DNA from: Phycisphaerales bacterium
GTDB lineage: Bacteria > Planctomycetota > UBA1135 > UBA2386
Length of the DNA stretch: 54,367 bases
Direction: 5' to 3'
Assembly (NCBI GenBank): GCA_020247305.1
Contig: JADCJE010000142.1
Span: 1 to 54,367, forward strand
In this document: positions 1 to 11,305 of the stretch, in pieces
How positions within the stretch are numbered: the first letter of the stretch is position 1
Layout of the letters: every line of letters begins with the position of its first letter
Program-made: the position numbers and the translations under genes
Notes under the pieces: model-generated
The model's database searches: none
Seen by the model: the letters and a program-made list of their open reading frames with translations, nothing else
What the model was told of the DNA's origin: nothing

Positions 1-339
1 CGGCGTCGGGGCGGCGGCCTTCGGCGCGGGCGTCGGGATCGGCGTCGGCGCGGCGGCCGGAGCCGGCGCGGCCGCGGCGGGCGCGGCGCCACCGGCGGCG
101 CCGGCGTCGATCACGGCGATCACACTGCCGACCGGGACGACGTCGCCTTCCTTGCAGCGCAGCTCCTTGATGACGCCGGTGAACGGCACGGTGATCGTCA
201 CCGTCGCCTTGTCCGTCATCACCTCGACGAACTCGTCCTCTTCCTTCACGGCCTGGCCGGCCTTGACCTTCCAGCTGACGATCTCGCCCTCGGCGATGCC
301 TTCACCGATGTCGGGGAGCTTGAATTCCTTGAGTGCCAT
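1..339 (-). CDS. Dihydrolipoamide acyltransferase (E2) of a 2-oxoacid dehydrogenase complex, N-terminal part
   Basis: This is the E2 core subunit. Its swinging lipoyl arm takes the acyl group from E1 and passes it to CoA. Only the first 113 residues are present; the gene runs off the left edge. Residues 1-78 form one lipoyl domain with the lipoyl-lysine motif MTDKAT (Lys44). An Ala/Pro-rich linker of the type that precedes the E1/E3-binding domain follows. It starts 67 bp after the E1-beta stop on the same strand, so it is the next gene of the same operon. The catalytic domain is outside the window, so the acyl specificity can only be inferred from the E1 subunits, which look branched-chain-type. 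Confidence 0.9.
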   Translation of the reverse strand, partial: MALKEFKLPDIGEGIAEGEIVSWKVKAGQAVKEEDEFVEVMTDKATVTITVPFTGVIKELRCKEGDVVPVGSVIAVIDAGAAGGAAPAAAAPAPAAAPTPIPTPAPKAAAPTP

Positions 340-406
340 GTGCGTTGCGTGGGGGCTGCGTTGGATGGTGCGGGATGCGGATGGTGCTCGGTGCGGCGCG
401 CGCGCC

Positions 407-1423
407 TCACCAGGTGAACGTCTTCTCGATGCCGGCGAGGACGCGCTTCTCGTCGGGCATGTACAGGTGCTCGAGCGTGTACGGGAACGGCGTGTCGAAG
501 CCGGCGACGCGGACCACCGGGCCTTCGAGCCACTCGATGCACTTCTCGGCGATCAGCGCCGACAGTTCGGCGCCGTAGCCGCAGGTCTTGGGCGCCTCGT
601 ACACGACGACGACGCGGCCGGTCTTCTTGACCGACGCGAGCACGGTCGCCTCGTCGAGCGGCACCAACGTGCGCAGGTCGACGATCTCGACGCTGCGGCC
701 GGCCTGCTCGGCGGTCGCCGCCGCCTGCTCGCACACCGACACCATCGCGCCGTAGCAGAGGATCGTCACGTCCGTGCCCTCGCGGGCGATGCGCGCCTTG
801 CCGATCGGCACGACGTGCTCGCCGAGCGGCACCTCGCCCTTGCCGTGGCGGTAGATGCGCTTGGGCTCGAGGAACATCACCGGGTCCTCGTCGCGGATCG
901 ACGCGATCAGCAGGCCCTTGGCGTCGGCCGGCGTGCTCGGGATCACGACCTTGAGGCCCGGCGTGTGGCAGAAGTACGCCTCGCTCGACTGGCTGTGGTA
1001 GTGGCCGCCGCGGATGCCGCCGCCGTACGGCGAGCGGATCACCATCGGGCAGGTGTACTCGCCGCCGCTGCGGTAGCGCATCTTCGCCGCCTCGCTGACG
1101 ATCTGGTCGAAGGCGGGGTAGATGAAGTCGAGGAACTGGATCTCGGCGATCGGGCGCATGCCGTAGACGGCCATGCCGACCGCGGCGCCGATGATGCCGC
1201 ACTCCGACAGCGGCGTGTCGAAGCAGCGCTTCTCGCCGAACTCGTCGAACAGGCCCATCGTGGCGCCGAAGACGCCGCCCTTCTTGCCGACGTCCTCGCC
1301 GAAGACGACCACGCGATCGTCGTTGCGCATCTCGGTGCGCATCGCGTCGGTGATCGCCTCGATCATCGTCATCACCTTGGTGCCGGTCTCGCCGGCGCCC
1401 GGCTTGGTCTTGGTCGCGGTCAT
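407..1423 (-). CDS. 2-oxoacid dehydrogenase E1 component, beta subunit (branched-chain/BkdB type)
   Basis: 338 residues, normal for the beta chain of a heterotetrameric E1. The alpha2beta2 enzyme decarboxylates a 2-oxoacid with thiamine diphosphate and transfers the acyl group to the E2 lipoyl arm. Hallmarks are the N-terminal region ending FGEDVGKKGGVFGAT, the stretch DTPLSECGIIGAAVGMA, and IRSPYGGGIRGGHYHSQSSE, which holds the conserved active-site histidines. The C-terminal transketolase domain carries VDLRTLVPLD and YEAPKTCGYGAE. The resemblance is closer to branched-chain 2-oxoacid dehydrogenase beta chains than to classical PDH beta. It lies 46 bp after the E1-alpha stop. An annotation as pyruvate dehydrogenase beta cannot be excluded from sequence alone. 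Confidence 0.93.
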   Translation of the reverse strand: MTATKTKPGAGETGTKVMTMIEAITDAMRTEMRNDDRVVVFGEDVGKKGGVFGATMGLFDEFGEKRCFDTPLSECGIIGAAVGMAVYGMRPIAEIQFLDFIYPAFDQIVSEAAKMRYRSGGEYTCPMVIRSPYGGGIRGGHYHSQSSEAYFCHTPGLKVVIPSTPADAKGLLIASIRDEDPVMFLEPKRIYRHGKGEVPLGEHVVPIGKARIAREGTDVTILCYGAMVSVCEQAAATAEQAGRSVEIVDLRTLVPLDEATVLASVKKTGRVVVVYEAPKTCGYGAELSALIAEKCIEWLEGPVVRVAGFDTPFPYTLEHLYMPDEKRVLAGIEKTFTW

Positions 1424-1469
1424 GGGAATCTCGTGCGTGCGGGTGCGGGGTGGTGGTTGCGTGCGCGGG

Positions 1470-2582
1470 TCACAGCGGGAAGTGGCCGACCTCGGCCCCG
1501 ACCCCGCCCTTCGCCATCAGGTCGTGCAGTTCCTGGCGCTGTTCCTTCAGCTGCGGCGTCAGGTTCATGTAGACGTCGTCGAACAGCGTCTCCGGGCCCG
1601 GGTTGGCCATCGCCTCGGCAGCGGTGACGGCGGCGCCGATGGCGGCCTTGGCGCCCTCGACGCATTCCTTCTCAAACGCCTCGTTCCAGAGCTTCCTGCC
1701 CTTGAGGTACTGCTGGAAGCGCGCGATCGGGTCCTTCTTCTTCCACGCCTCGTACTCCTTGGCATCGCGGTAGCGCGCGGCGTCGTCGGAGCTGCTGTGC
1801 GAGGCCATGCGGTAGGTCACCGTCTCGATCAGCGTCGGGCCCTCGCCGCGGCGGGCGCGGTCGACGGCTTCCTTGCAGGCGCGGTAGACGGCGAGCAGGT
1901 CGTTGCCGTCGACGCGGATGCCCGGCATGCCGTAGGCGTCGGCCTTGATCGCCATCGACTCGCTGCAGGTCTGCTTCTCGGAAGGCACCGAGATCGCCCA
2001 GCCGTTGTTCTCGCAGACGAACACGACCGGCGCCTTGTAGACGGCGGCGAAGTTGAGGCCGGTGTGGAAGTCGTTGCTGCTGGTGCCGCCGTCGCCGCAG
2101 AACGTCATGAACACCGTGTCGTCGCCGCGGATGCGCGCCGCCATGCCAGCGCCGGCGGCCTGCGTCAGCTGCGTGCCGATCGGCGAGCTGATCGAGACGA
2201 AGTTCGCCTGCCGGAAGCTGTAGTGCACCGGCATCTGGCGGCCCTTGCTGGTGTCGCCGGCGTTGCCGAACCACTCGCAGATGACCTTGTCGATCGGCAC
2301 CTGCCGCAGCAGCAGGATGCCCGGCTGGCGGTAGGCCGGGAACAGCCAGTCGCTGTCCTTCAGCGCGTAGGCGGCGCCGAGGTGCGAGGCCTCCTGCCCG
2401 GTCGACTGCAGGTAGAAGCCGATGCGGCCCTGGCGCTGCAGCGCCAGTCCGCGCTCGTCGAGCGCGCGGGTCGCGACCATCAGCCGGTAGAGCTTCTGCA
2501 GCTCCGCGGCGGGCAGGTTGGGGTCCTTGCCCTTTTGGGCCTTGCCGTCCTTGTCGAGGACCGTCAGCAGTTCGAGGCTCAT
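1470..2582 (-). CDS. 2-oxoacid dehydrogenase E1 component, alpha subunit (branched-chain/BkdA type)
   Basis: 370 residues. It carries the thiamine-diphosphate motif, with GDG at 163-165 and the paired Asn at 192-193 (CENNGW). Early in the chain is [13 protein letters not shown], and later the phosphorylation-loop-like segment [15 protein letters not shown]. The SSDD version of that loop is typical of branched-chain E1-alpha; pyruvate dehydrogenases usually have a GHSMSDP-like loop. The start ATG overlaps the lipA stop as ATGA, so translation is probably coupled. With the beta subunit it forms the E1 that oxidatively decarboxylates branched-chain 2-oxoacids from Val, Leu and Ile breakdown. The substrate assignment is inference from motifs. 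Confidence 0.92.
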   Translation of the reverse strand: MSLELLTVLDKDGKAQKGKDPNLPAAELQKLYRLMVATRALDERGLALQRQGRIGFYLQSTGQEASHLGAAYALKDSDWLFPAYRQPGILLLRQVPIDKVICEWFGNAGDTSKGRQMPVHYSFRQANFVSISSPIGTQLTQAAGAGMAARIRGDDTVFMTFCGDGGTSSNDFHTGLNFAAVYKAPVVFVCENNGWAISVPSEKQTCSESMAIKADAYGMPGIRVDGNDLLAVYRACKEAVDRARRGEGPTLIETVTYRMASHSSSDDAARYRDAKEYEAWKKKDPIARFQQYLKGRKLWNEAFEKECVEGAKAAIGAAVTAAEAMANPGPETLFDDVYMNLTPQLKEQRQELHDLMAKGGVGAEVGHFPL

Positions 2583-3556
2583 GCGGATTCCGGGTTCGGG
2601 GAGGCGGTGGCGGCGCGCGCGGCGTCGAGCTCGCGGCGCTGGCGGATCATGCCGGCGAGATAGAACTCGGCGGCCTTGTAGCTGGAGCGGACGAGCGGGC
2701 CCGCGGCGACGTAGAGGAAGCCCTTGGTCATCGCGCGCGCTTCGAGCGCCGCGAAGCGCGCCGGCGTCAGGTGCTCGCGCACCGGCAGGTGCAGCAGCGT
2801 GGGGCGCAGGTACTGGCCGAAGGTCGCGACGTCGACGCCGTGCTCGCGCAGGTCGTCCATCGCCTGCTCGACCTCGCGCTCGCTCTCGCCGAGGCCGAGC
2901 ATCAGCGACGACTTGGTGACCACGTCGGGGCGCAGCTTCTTGGCCGTGCGCAGCGTCGCCAGCGAGCGCACGTAGCTGCAGCGGTAGTCGCGCACGCGCG
3001 GCGTCAGGCGCAGCACGGTCTCGACGTTGTGGGCGTAGACGTCCGGGCCGGCGTCGAGCACGGTCTGGATCATCTGCTCCTCGGTGACGGCCTGGCGGTC
3101 GGTCACGAGCCAGTCGCCGACCAGCGCCTCGACGAGCATGTCGGGCTGGCGGCGCTTGATCGCGCGGATCGTCGCCGCGACGTGGCTCGCACCGCCGTCG
3201 GGCAGGTCGTCGCGGTCGACCATCGTCAGCACGACGTACTTGAGGCCCATGGCGACGGCGGCCTCGGCGACCTTCTCCGGCTCGTCGGCGTCGACCGGCG
3301 TGCCCTCGCTGTGCGTCTTGACGGCGCAGAACCGGCAGCCGCGCGTGCAGGTGTCGCCGAGCACCATGAACGTCGCCGTGCCGCCGGCCCAGCACTCGCC
3401 CATGTTCGGGCACTTCGCCTCTTCGCAGACGGTGTGCAGGCCGCGCTCGCGCAGCGTCTTCTCCAGGCCGGCGACGACCGGCCCCGACGGCAGCGGCACC
3501 TTCAGCCAATCCGGCTTCTGGCCGGGGGTGATGCGCTTGTTGTGGATCGACGACAT
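2579..3556 (-). CDS. lipA: Lipoyl synthase
   Basis: A radical-SAM enzyme that inserts two sulfurs into the protein-bound octanoyl chain to make the lipoyl cofactor of E2 subunits. Both iron-sulfur sites are visible: the auxiliary cluster C44-x4-C49-x5-C55 ([12 protein letters not shown]) and the radical-SAM cluster C70-x3-C74-x2-C77 (CTRGCRFC). I start it at [13 protein letters not shown], 325 residues, the usual size for the family. An upstream in-frame ATG at 3610 would add an Arg-rich leader unlike family members. It is the first gene of the 2-oxoacid dehydrogenase operon and its stop overlaps the E1-alpha start, so cofactor synthesis is co-expressed with the complex that needs it. Confidence 0.95.
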   Translation of the reverse strand: MSSIHNKRITPGQKPDWLKVPLPSGPVVAGLEKTLRERGLHTVCEEAKCPNMGECWAGGTATFMVLGDTCTRGCRFCAVKTHSEGTPVDADEPEKVAEAAVAMGLKYVVLTMVDRDDLPDGGASHVAATIRAIKRRQPDMLVEALVGDWLVTDRQAVTEEQMIQTVLDAGPDVYAHNVETVLRLTPRVRDYRCSYVRSLATLRTAKKLRPDVVTKSSLMLGLGESEREVEQAMDDLREHGVDVATFGQYLRPTLLHLPVREHLTPARFAALEARAMTKGFLYVAAGPLVRSSYKAAEFYLAGMIRQRRELDAARAATASPNPESA

Positions 3557-3759
3557 CCGGAGGGCTCGGGCGCGCGCCCGGGGCGGGTCGCGCAACGCGG
3601 CGAAGACCATAGGCAGCCCCGGCGGCGGACGCCAATTCGATACCCGTGAGTATCTAACCCTCGGGCGGCGCGTCAGCCTGGCTGTCGATTTGGAAAAGAC
3701 TCCGCAAGCAATGGAACGACAAGTATTTGCGGCGAATCATCCTCCGTCGATGCGGGGTT

Positions 3760-3793
3760 GTGGCGGCGGTGGCTGCTGTGCGGCCGCCGCCAC
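3760..3793 (-). terminator. Possible terminator hairpin after the secreted protein gene
   Basis: A perfect 10-bp GC-only stem (3760-3769 with 3784-3793) and a 14-nt loop lie 16 bp beyond the stop of the minus-strand gene ending at 3810. There is no T-run after it, so rho-independent function is uncertain. Confidence 0.35.
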
Positions 3794-3809
3794 CGCTCCG
3801 CCGCGGCGG

Positions 3810-5264
3810 TCAGTTGCCGACGACGATCTGCAGCGCGCCCGAGGTGCCGACGGGCACGTCGAAGGCAGGGTAGAGCGACAGGTCGAAGGCGGCGACCTGC
3901 GCGGCGAGCTGGGTGCCGACGAGCGCCTGCGCGGCCGGGATCGGCACCGGCTGCACGGCGGCGCCGTTGGCGTCGGCGAGGGCGCTCAGGAGCGCGTCCG
4001 GCGCGACGAAGAGTTGGGCGCAAGCGGGCGCACCGGGGATCGGCACACCGACGCCGAACGGCGGCAGGCCGCTGACGACGAAGATCACGAACGAGCCGCC
4101 GCCGAGGTTGCCGCCGGTGAAGCCGAAGCTGCCGTTGCCGGTGACGGGCAGCCCGGTCGTGCCGACCGTCGGCGTGCCGTTGCTGTTGGCGCAGGCCGTG
4201 CCGCTGGCGACGACCGTGTTCGGCGTGCGCACGAACTGCACGTCGCGGATGGCGGTGTTGGCCGCGGCCGTCACGAGCGTGGTGAACGTCGAGCCGGCGC
4301 CGGCGTCGACGACCCGGACGACCTGCGCCAGCGTCGCCGTGGTCGTGGCGTAGAGGGTGACGACGCCGTTGTCGACGGCGCCCGACAGCCCGCGGCAGCC
4401 GACGCCGCTCGCCGGCGACAGCGTGTAGGCGAGCGTCCACGTGCCGCCCGACAGCGACCACTTCTGGATGCCACCGGCGGCCGTCGTGCGGTCGTCGGCG
4501 ACGTAGAGCGTGTTCGCGTCGGCGAAGAAGAAGTCGTAACTGCTCGGGCCCGAGGCCGTCGGGAAGCCCGGCAGCAGGGCGACGGTTTGGCCGCCTGTGG
4601 TCGGCAGGCCGGCGCCGACGGCGCTGACGCCCTGGAAGGCGCCGGAAGCGGCCGAGCAGTACAGCTGGCCGTTGACGATCTCGATGCAGCGCAGGTTGGT
4701 CACCGTCGTGCTCAACTGCGTCGACGTGGTCGCGCCGAGCGCGGCGACGTAGCGCGCGCCGGGCGTCGGCGCCGTGCCCGTGCCGCTGGTCCAGAACTGG
4801 TTGCCGTCGAGGCTGCAGGCGCTGCGGAAGTTGTTCGTCGTGTACGCGTCGGCGAGCGCCGTGCTCGTGTCGACGACGCCGTCGAGGCCGATGCGCGCGA
4901 TCACGCGGTTGACCGTCGCCGCGGCGCTGCCGGTCACCGAGGCGGCGCCGGGGGCGGCGTCGTAGCCGGCGGCGATCAGGTAGCGGCCGTCGGCCGACTG
5001 CGTGACGAAGCCGTTGGACGTCGCCGTGCCGGAGTCGGTCAGGCGGCGATTGGCGCCGGCCAACGCCGTCGGCAGCGCGATCGTCTGCACCAGCACGCCG
5101 GCCGGCGTGTACTCGTCGAGAAAGCGCGCCGTCGCGGCGTTGGTCAGCGCCGCCGCGCCCGTGCCGACGCGCGAGACGATCAGGTTGCCCGGGGTGATGG
5201 GGGATTGGGCGGCGGCGGCGGTGGCCAGCGCGAGCGCCAAGACGGAGTGCGGCGTGCAGTTCAT
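3810..5264 (-). CDS. Secreted protein with PEP/planctomycete-type C-terminal beta module; function unknown
   Basis: 484 residues from ATG at 5264. A longer in-frame start at 5387 adds an Arg-rich stretch ahead of the signal peptide and is unlikely. Residues 1-19 are a signal peptide ending AAAAQ. The middle consists of Ala/Thr/Gly-rich beta-strand repeats (TLYVADDRTT, GGIQKWSL, IEIVNGQLYCSAAS) that read like beta-propeller blades reporting values over time. The last ~130 residues, from GTACANSNG to the end, form a separate module with two Cys and the signature PIPAAQALVGTQLAAQVAAF. Related tails end the proteins at 11306 and 47025. Probably exported; its partner and ligand are unknown. No neighbour explains it. 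Confidence 0.75.
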   Translation of the reverse strand: MNCTPHSVLALALATAAAAQSPITPGNLIVSRVGTGAAALTNAATARFLDEYTPAGVLVQTIALPTALAGANRRLTDSGTATSNGFVTQSADGRYLIAAGYDAAPGAASVTGSAAATVNRVIARIGLDGVVDTSTALADAYTTNNFRSACSLDGNQFWTSGTGTAPTPGARYVAALGATTSTQLSTTVTNLRCIEIVNGQLYCSAASGAFQGVSAVGAGLPTTGGQTVALLPGFPTASGPSSYDFFFADANTLYVADDRTTAAGGIQKWSLSGGTWTLAYTLSPASGVGCRGLSGAVDNGVVTLYATTTATLAQVVRVVDAGAGSTFTTLVTAAANTAIRDVQFVRTPNTVVASGTACANSNGTPTVGTTGLPVTGNGSFGFTGGNLGGGSFVIFVVSGLPPFGVGVPIPGAPACAQLFVAPDALLSALADANGAAVQPVPIPAAQALVGTQLAAQVAAFDLSLYPAFDVPVGTSGALQIVVGN

Positions 5265-5417
5265 GGTGGTGGTCCGTTGCGAGTGCGCAAGGACCCTAGG
5301 AACCGGCGCGAGCCGCGCGTGAGCTTGCCGTGAAGATGCGCGACGGCCCGGGTGGCGACGTCGCGTCGTCGGGCGTGCCCGCGCCACGGAACACCGCCAG
5401 CTGTGCGGCTGCGGCGC

Positions 5418-6179
5418 TCAGGCCGGTCGCCAGACGCCGTCGACGAGCAGCTCGTGCGGCCGGTAGGCGGCTTTGTAGTCCATGGTCGCCGCGCCCTCGA
5501 CCCAGAAGCCAAGGTAGTAGTGCGGCACGCCGATCTGCCGCGTCCAGTCGATCTCGGCGAGCACCGAGTGCACGCCGAGGCTGCGGTCGGCGAAGTCGGG
5601 GTCGTAGAAGTGGTAGACCGCCGACACCGACTGCGCGCAGACGTCGAGCAGGCTGATGGCCACGGTCCGGCCGGCGAGCTCGTAGACGGCTTCCACCGTG
5701 TCGACGACCTCGGCGTACAGGCTGGCGCGGAAGCCGGCGTAGTCGGCGTCGGCCGCGCTGGTCGGGTGCTGGGCCGCGAGATACCGCTGGTAGAGCGCGA
5801 ACGTCGCTTCGCAGCACTGCGGCGGGCGCACGGTCATCGTCACGTCGCCGTTGCGGCGCCGGGCGCGGCGCTGGCTGCGCGACGGCGCGAACGTCGCGAC
5901 GGGCACGCGCAGCGGCACGCAGCGCCGGCAGCCGGCGCAGTCCATGGCGTAGAACACGTCGCCGGTGCGGCGGAAGCCGCGGTCCATCAGCGCGTGGTAG
6001 CCGTCGCCGTCGAGGCGCTCGGTGCGGAAGGCGCGCTCGCGCGCGACGAGGCCGGGCAGGTACGGGCACGGCCGTGGCAGCAACGGCCGCAGCGGCGTGC
6101 GCGTCAGCCAATCGACGACCGGGTGGCGCGCGGGCGCGCCATCGCCGGGAGCGTCGTCGGGAACGGCCATCGCCGGCAT
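5418..6179 (-). CDS. bpt: Aspartate/glutamate leucyltransferase (bacterial N-degron transferase)
   Basis: Transfers leucine from Leu-tRNA to N-terminal Asp or Glu of proteins, marking them for ClpS/ClpAP degradation. 253 residues, as expected. The N-terminal domain has the conserved CPYLPG (Cys38) and the cluster C81-x2-C84-x2-C87 (CAGCRRC). The C-terminal acyltransferase half contains YAGFRASLY, VYHFYDPDF, GVHSVLAEIDW and PHYYLGFWVEG, all typical of Bpt/ATE enzymes. ATG at 6170 (MAVPDD) is an equally possible start, three codons shorter. It is divergent from ileS with a 147-bp gap. Large open frames continuing upstream over ileS are antisense artefacts. Confidence 0.9.
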   Translation of the reverse strand: MPAMAVPDDAPGDGAPARHPVVDWLTRTPLRPLLPRPCPYLPGLVARERAFRTERLDGDGYHALMDRGFRRTGDVFYAMDCAGCRRCVPLRVPVATFAPSRSQRRARRRNGDVTMTVRPPQCCEATFALYQRYLAAQHPTSAADADYAGFRASLYAEVVDTVEAVYELAGRTVAISLLDVCAQSVSAVYHFYDPDFADRSLGVHSVLAEIDWTRQIGVPHYYLGFWVEGAATMDYKAAYRPHELLVDGVWRPA

Positions 6180-6326
6180 GGTAGCGGCCGGCGGCGGTGC
6201 GCGGGCTGCGCGCCGGCGAACGGCGTTGGCCGCTGGGCAGCGTCCGCACGGTCGTCGGCGCGCCGAAGAACCGTTGCGCGCGACGTTTGCGCCGCCTCTG
6301 CGGCGCGGCCAAACTGCGGCGAACGC

Positions 6327-9485
<3,159 letters not shown>

Positions 9486-9491
9486 TGCGCG

Positions 9492-9511
9492 GGGCGGTGG
9501 GCGCGCCGCCC
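9492..9511. terminator. Possible terminator hairpin between converging genes
   Basis: A 6-bp GC stem (9492-9497 with 9506-9511) and 8-nt loop lie between the ileS stop and the converging lipoprotein phosphatase gene. It could serve both strands. No T-tract, so confidence is low. Confidence 0.3.
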
Positions 9512-9516
9512 GCCGC

Positions 9517-10056
9517 TCACTTCGCCAGCCGGCCCGCGACCGTCGGCTCCAGCGCCTTCAGGCCGCCGCTGCGGCCGAACGCGAGCGCCTCGTCCTTCGA
9601 CTTGCCGTCGACGAAGTACGCCTTCATCGCCAGCAGCGCGCCGCAGCGGTTGCTGCTGCCGCAGCTGAGCAGCACCGGCCCCTTGGCGTCCGCCAGCAGT
9701 CCGGCGAGCTTGCGGGCGTTGGCCTCGGTGATGTCCTTGGCGCCGTCGATCGGCAGGCGCACGAAGGCGAGGCCCAAGTCCGCGGCCTTCGCCTCCTCCC
9801 AGCCGGTGCCCTTCTCGGTCGTCGGCCGCAGGTGGATCACCGTTGCCACGCCGGCGGCCGCCAGCGCCGCGAACTGCGCTTCGGTCGGCTGGCCGCTGGT
9901 GATCAGGCCTGGCGCGGGCCGCGCTTCGTTGAGCAGGCGGAGCGACGTCGTCGACGGCGTCGCGGCAGCGGCGACCGGCGCCAGAATCGCCGGTGCGGCT
10001 TCAGGCTGGCTGCAGGCGGCGAGCAGGGCCAGGGCGGGGGCGACGGGCGTGCGCAT
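9517..10056 (-). CDS. Lipoprotein with DUF442 / beta-lactamase-hydrolase-like phosphatase domain
   Basis: 179 residues. It begins with a lipoprotein signal peptide whose lipobox is LAAC (Cys15). The rest reads as the small tyrosine-phosphatase-like domain known as DUF442 or Blh: TSGQPTEAQF at 53-62, a VIHLRP strand, and the catalytic loop SCGSSNR with Cys132 and Arg137 in the C-x4-R spacing used by this family. It is expected to sit anchored at a membrane on the periplasmic side and act on an unidentified phosphorylated or small-molecule substrate. Convergent with ileS. Start fixed by the signal peptide. Confidence 0.82.
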   Translation of the reverse strand: MRTPVAPALALLAACSQPEAAPAILAPVAAAATPSTTSLRLLNEARPAPGLITSGQPTEAQFAALAAAGVATVIHLRPTTEKGTGWEEAKAADLGLAFVRLPIDGAKDITEANARKLAGLLADAKGPVLLSCGSSNRCGALLAMKAYFVDGKSKDEALAFGRSGGLKALEPTVAGRLAK

Positions 10057-10161
10057 GCGGCAGTCGTAGCCGCGGCGCGGCGGCGCGCCAAGGTCGTCGT
10101 CACCCGGTGGCGTGGGCGTGGAGCCCAGGCGATCGACGCGCCGCAGCGCCGGGTGCGGCGG

Positions 10162-11076
10162 TCAGAGGTCCGCCCATTCCTTCGCGAGCGTCGTCTCGGC
10201 CTCGCCGTCGCCGTCGCCGTCGACCTTCAGCTCGACGTTGAAGAGGTCGATCGGCACGATCGAGACGCTCGTTCCGCCGGCGCCGAGCACGCGCAGCTCA
10301 CCGAAGGCCGGGTCGAACAGGAACTGCACGCCGGTCATCGTCAGCACGGTCTCGTAGACGAACGTCCCGCCCGTGACCGGGTCGAGGAAGTCGCCGTCGC
10401 CGTAGAAGCCCTGTTCGAAGTCGATGTTGTACTCGTTGCGGCCCGACGTGCTGTTGGCGCCGACCCGGCGCGGGCCGATCGCGGCCTCGCCGAGCGCCTT
10501 CGCCGCCAGCACCTGGACGATCGTGCGCTCCTCGCGCTGCACGGCGAACGAACCGCTCGCCGTGGCGGCGGGACCCGCGCCGGCTTCGTACTGCAGGTCG
10601 AGCAACCGCAGCGTCGCATCGCAACGCCACGTCAGGCTCGTCAGCGGCCTGCCGTCGAAGCGCACGTCCTCCAGCGTTGCGACGCCGTCCAGTGTCAGGC
10701 CGGCCGCCGCGTAGCCGGCGAAGTCGATCGTGAAGGCGTCGCCGGTCGTGTACTCGCCGTCGCGGTCGACGTCGTTCCACGTGAACGTCGCCTCGCCGCC
10801 GTCCGGGCCCGTCACGACCTGGGTGACGATCGCGGGCGATCCGCCGGGAGGCGCGGCCGGCGTGTCGACCTCGACGAACGCCAGGACGAGCCGCGCGAGT
10901 CGGGCGGGCATGTAGGCCGCTTCGTATGCGGCCCCGGCCACGGCCACTGCGTTGGCGGCGGTGATGGTCACGTTCGGGGTCGCGGTGGCGACCTGAGCCT
11001 GGCTGCCGCCGCCACTGCAGGCGGCGAGCAGTGCGAGCGGGACGGCGAAGACGGGCAGGCGGGCGTGGCGACGCAT
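10162..11076 (-). CDS. Lipoprotein of unknown function
   Basis: 304 residues from MRRHARLP. The upstream ATG at 11097 would place seven residues ahead of a normal lipoprotein signal. The lipobox is LAAC with Cys20, followed by SGGGSQ, a typical flexible tether. The mature part is beta-rich and Asp/Gly-rich. It ends with a DxDGDGE-type acidic loop (VDGDGDGEAETT) that could bind calcium. A similar loop, VDRDGEYTTGD, lies near residue 110, reminiscent of dockerin or EF-hand-like Asp boxes. I do not recognise the family. It is divergent from the secreted beta-helix gene, with a 229-bp shared upstream region. Confidence 0.7.
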   Translation of the reverse strand: MRRHARLPVFAVPLALLAACSGGGSQAQVATATPNVTITAANAVAVAGAAYEAAYMPARLARLVLAFVEVDTPAAPPGGSPAIVTQVVTGPDGGEATFTWNDVDRDGEYTTGDAFTIDFAGYAAAGLTLDGVATLEDVRFDGRPLTSLTWRCDATLRLLDLQYEAGAGPAATASGSFAVQREERTIVQVLAAKALGEAAIGPRRVGANSTSGRNEYNIDFEQGFYGDGDFLDPVTGGTFVYETVLTMTGVQFLFDPAFGELRVLGAGGTSVSIVPIDLFNVELKVDGDGDGEAETTLAKEWADL

Positions 11077-11305
11077 GTTGGCGGCGGAGTCTGCCACCTG
11101 CCGGCGGGGCGGGAAGCCGGTCCGGAGCGATTGATCGCGTCTTCACGGTTTCTTCGCACGGGGGCGGACAACGGCCAGCCGTCGGGTTGTCGGAAGCGTC
11201 ACGCGCGCTTCACCAACTCCTCATGCAGCGACCTAGTTTGCTCGCCGTCAGCCAGGGCATCCAGCCACCCCGCTTCCCCAGAATTCCTCACCAAAGAGAA
11301 CTGCA

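Noticed and set aside
407-2582. Calling the E1 subunits pyruvate dehydrogenase (pdhA/pdhB)
   Set aside because: The SSDD loop in E1-alpha and overall wording fit branched-chain enzymes better, but without the E2 catalytic domain I left out the gene symbols.
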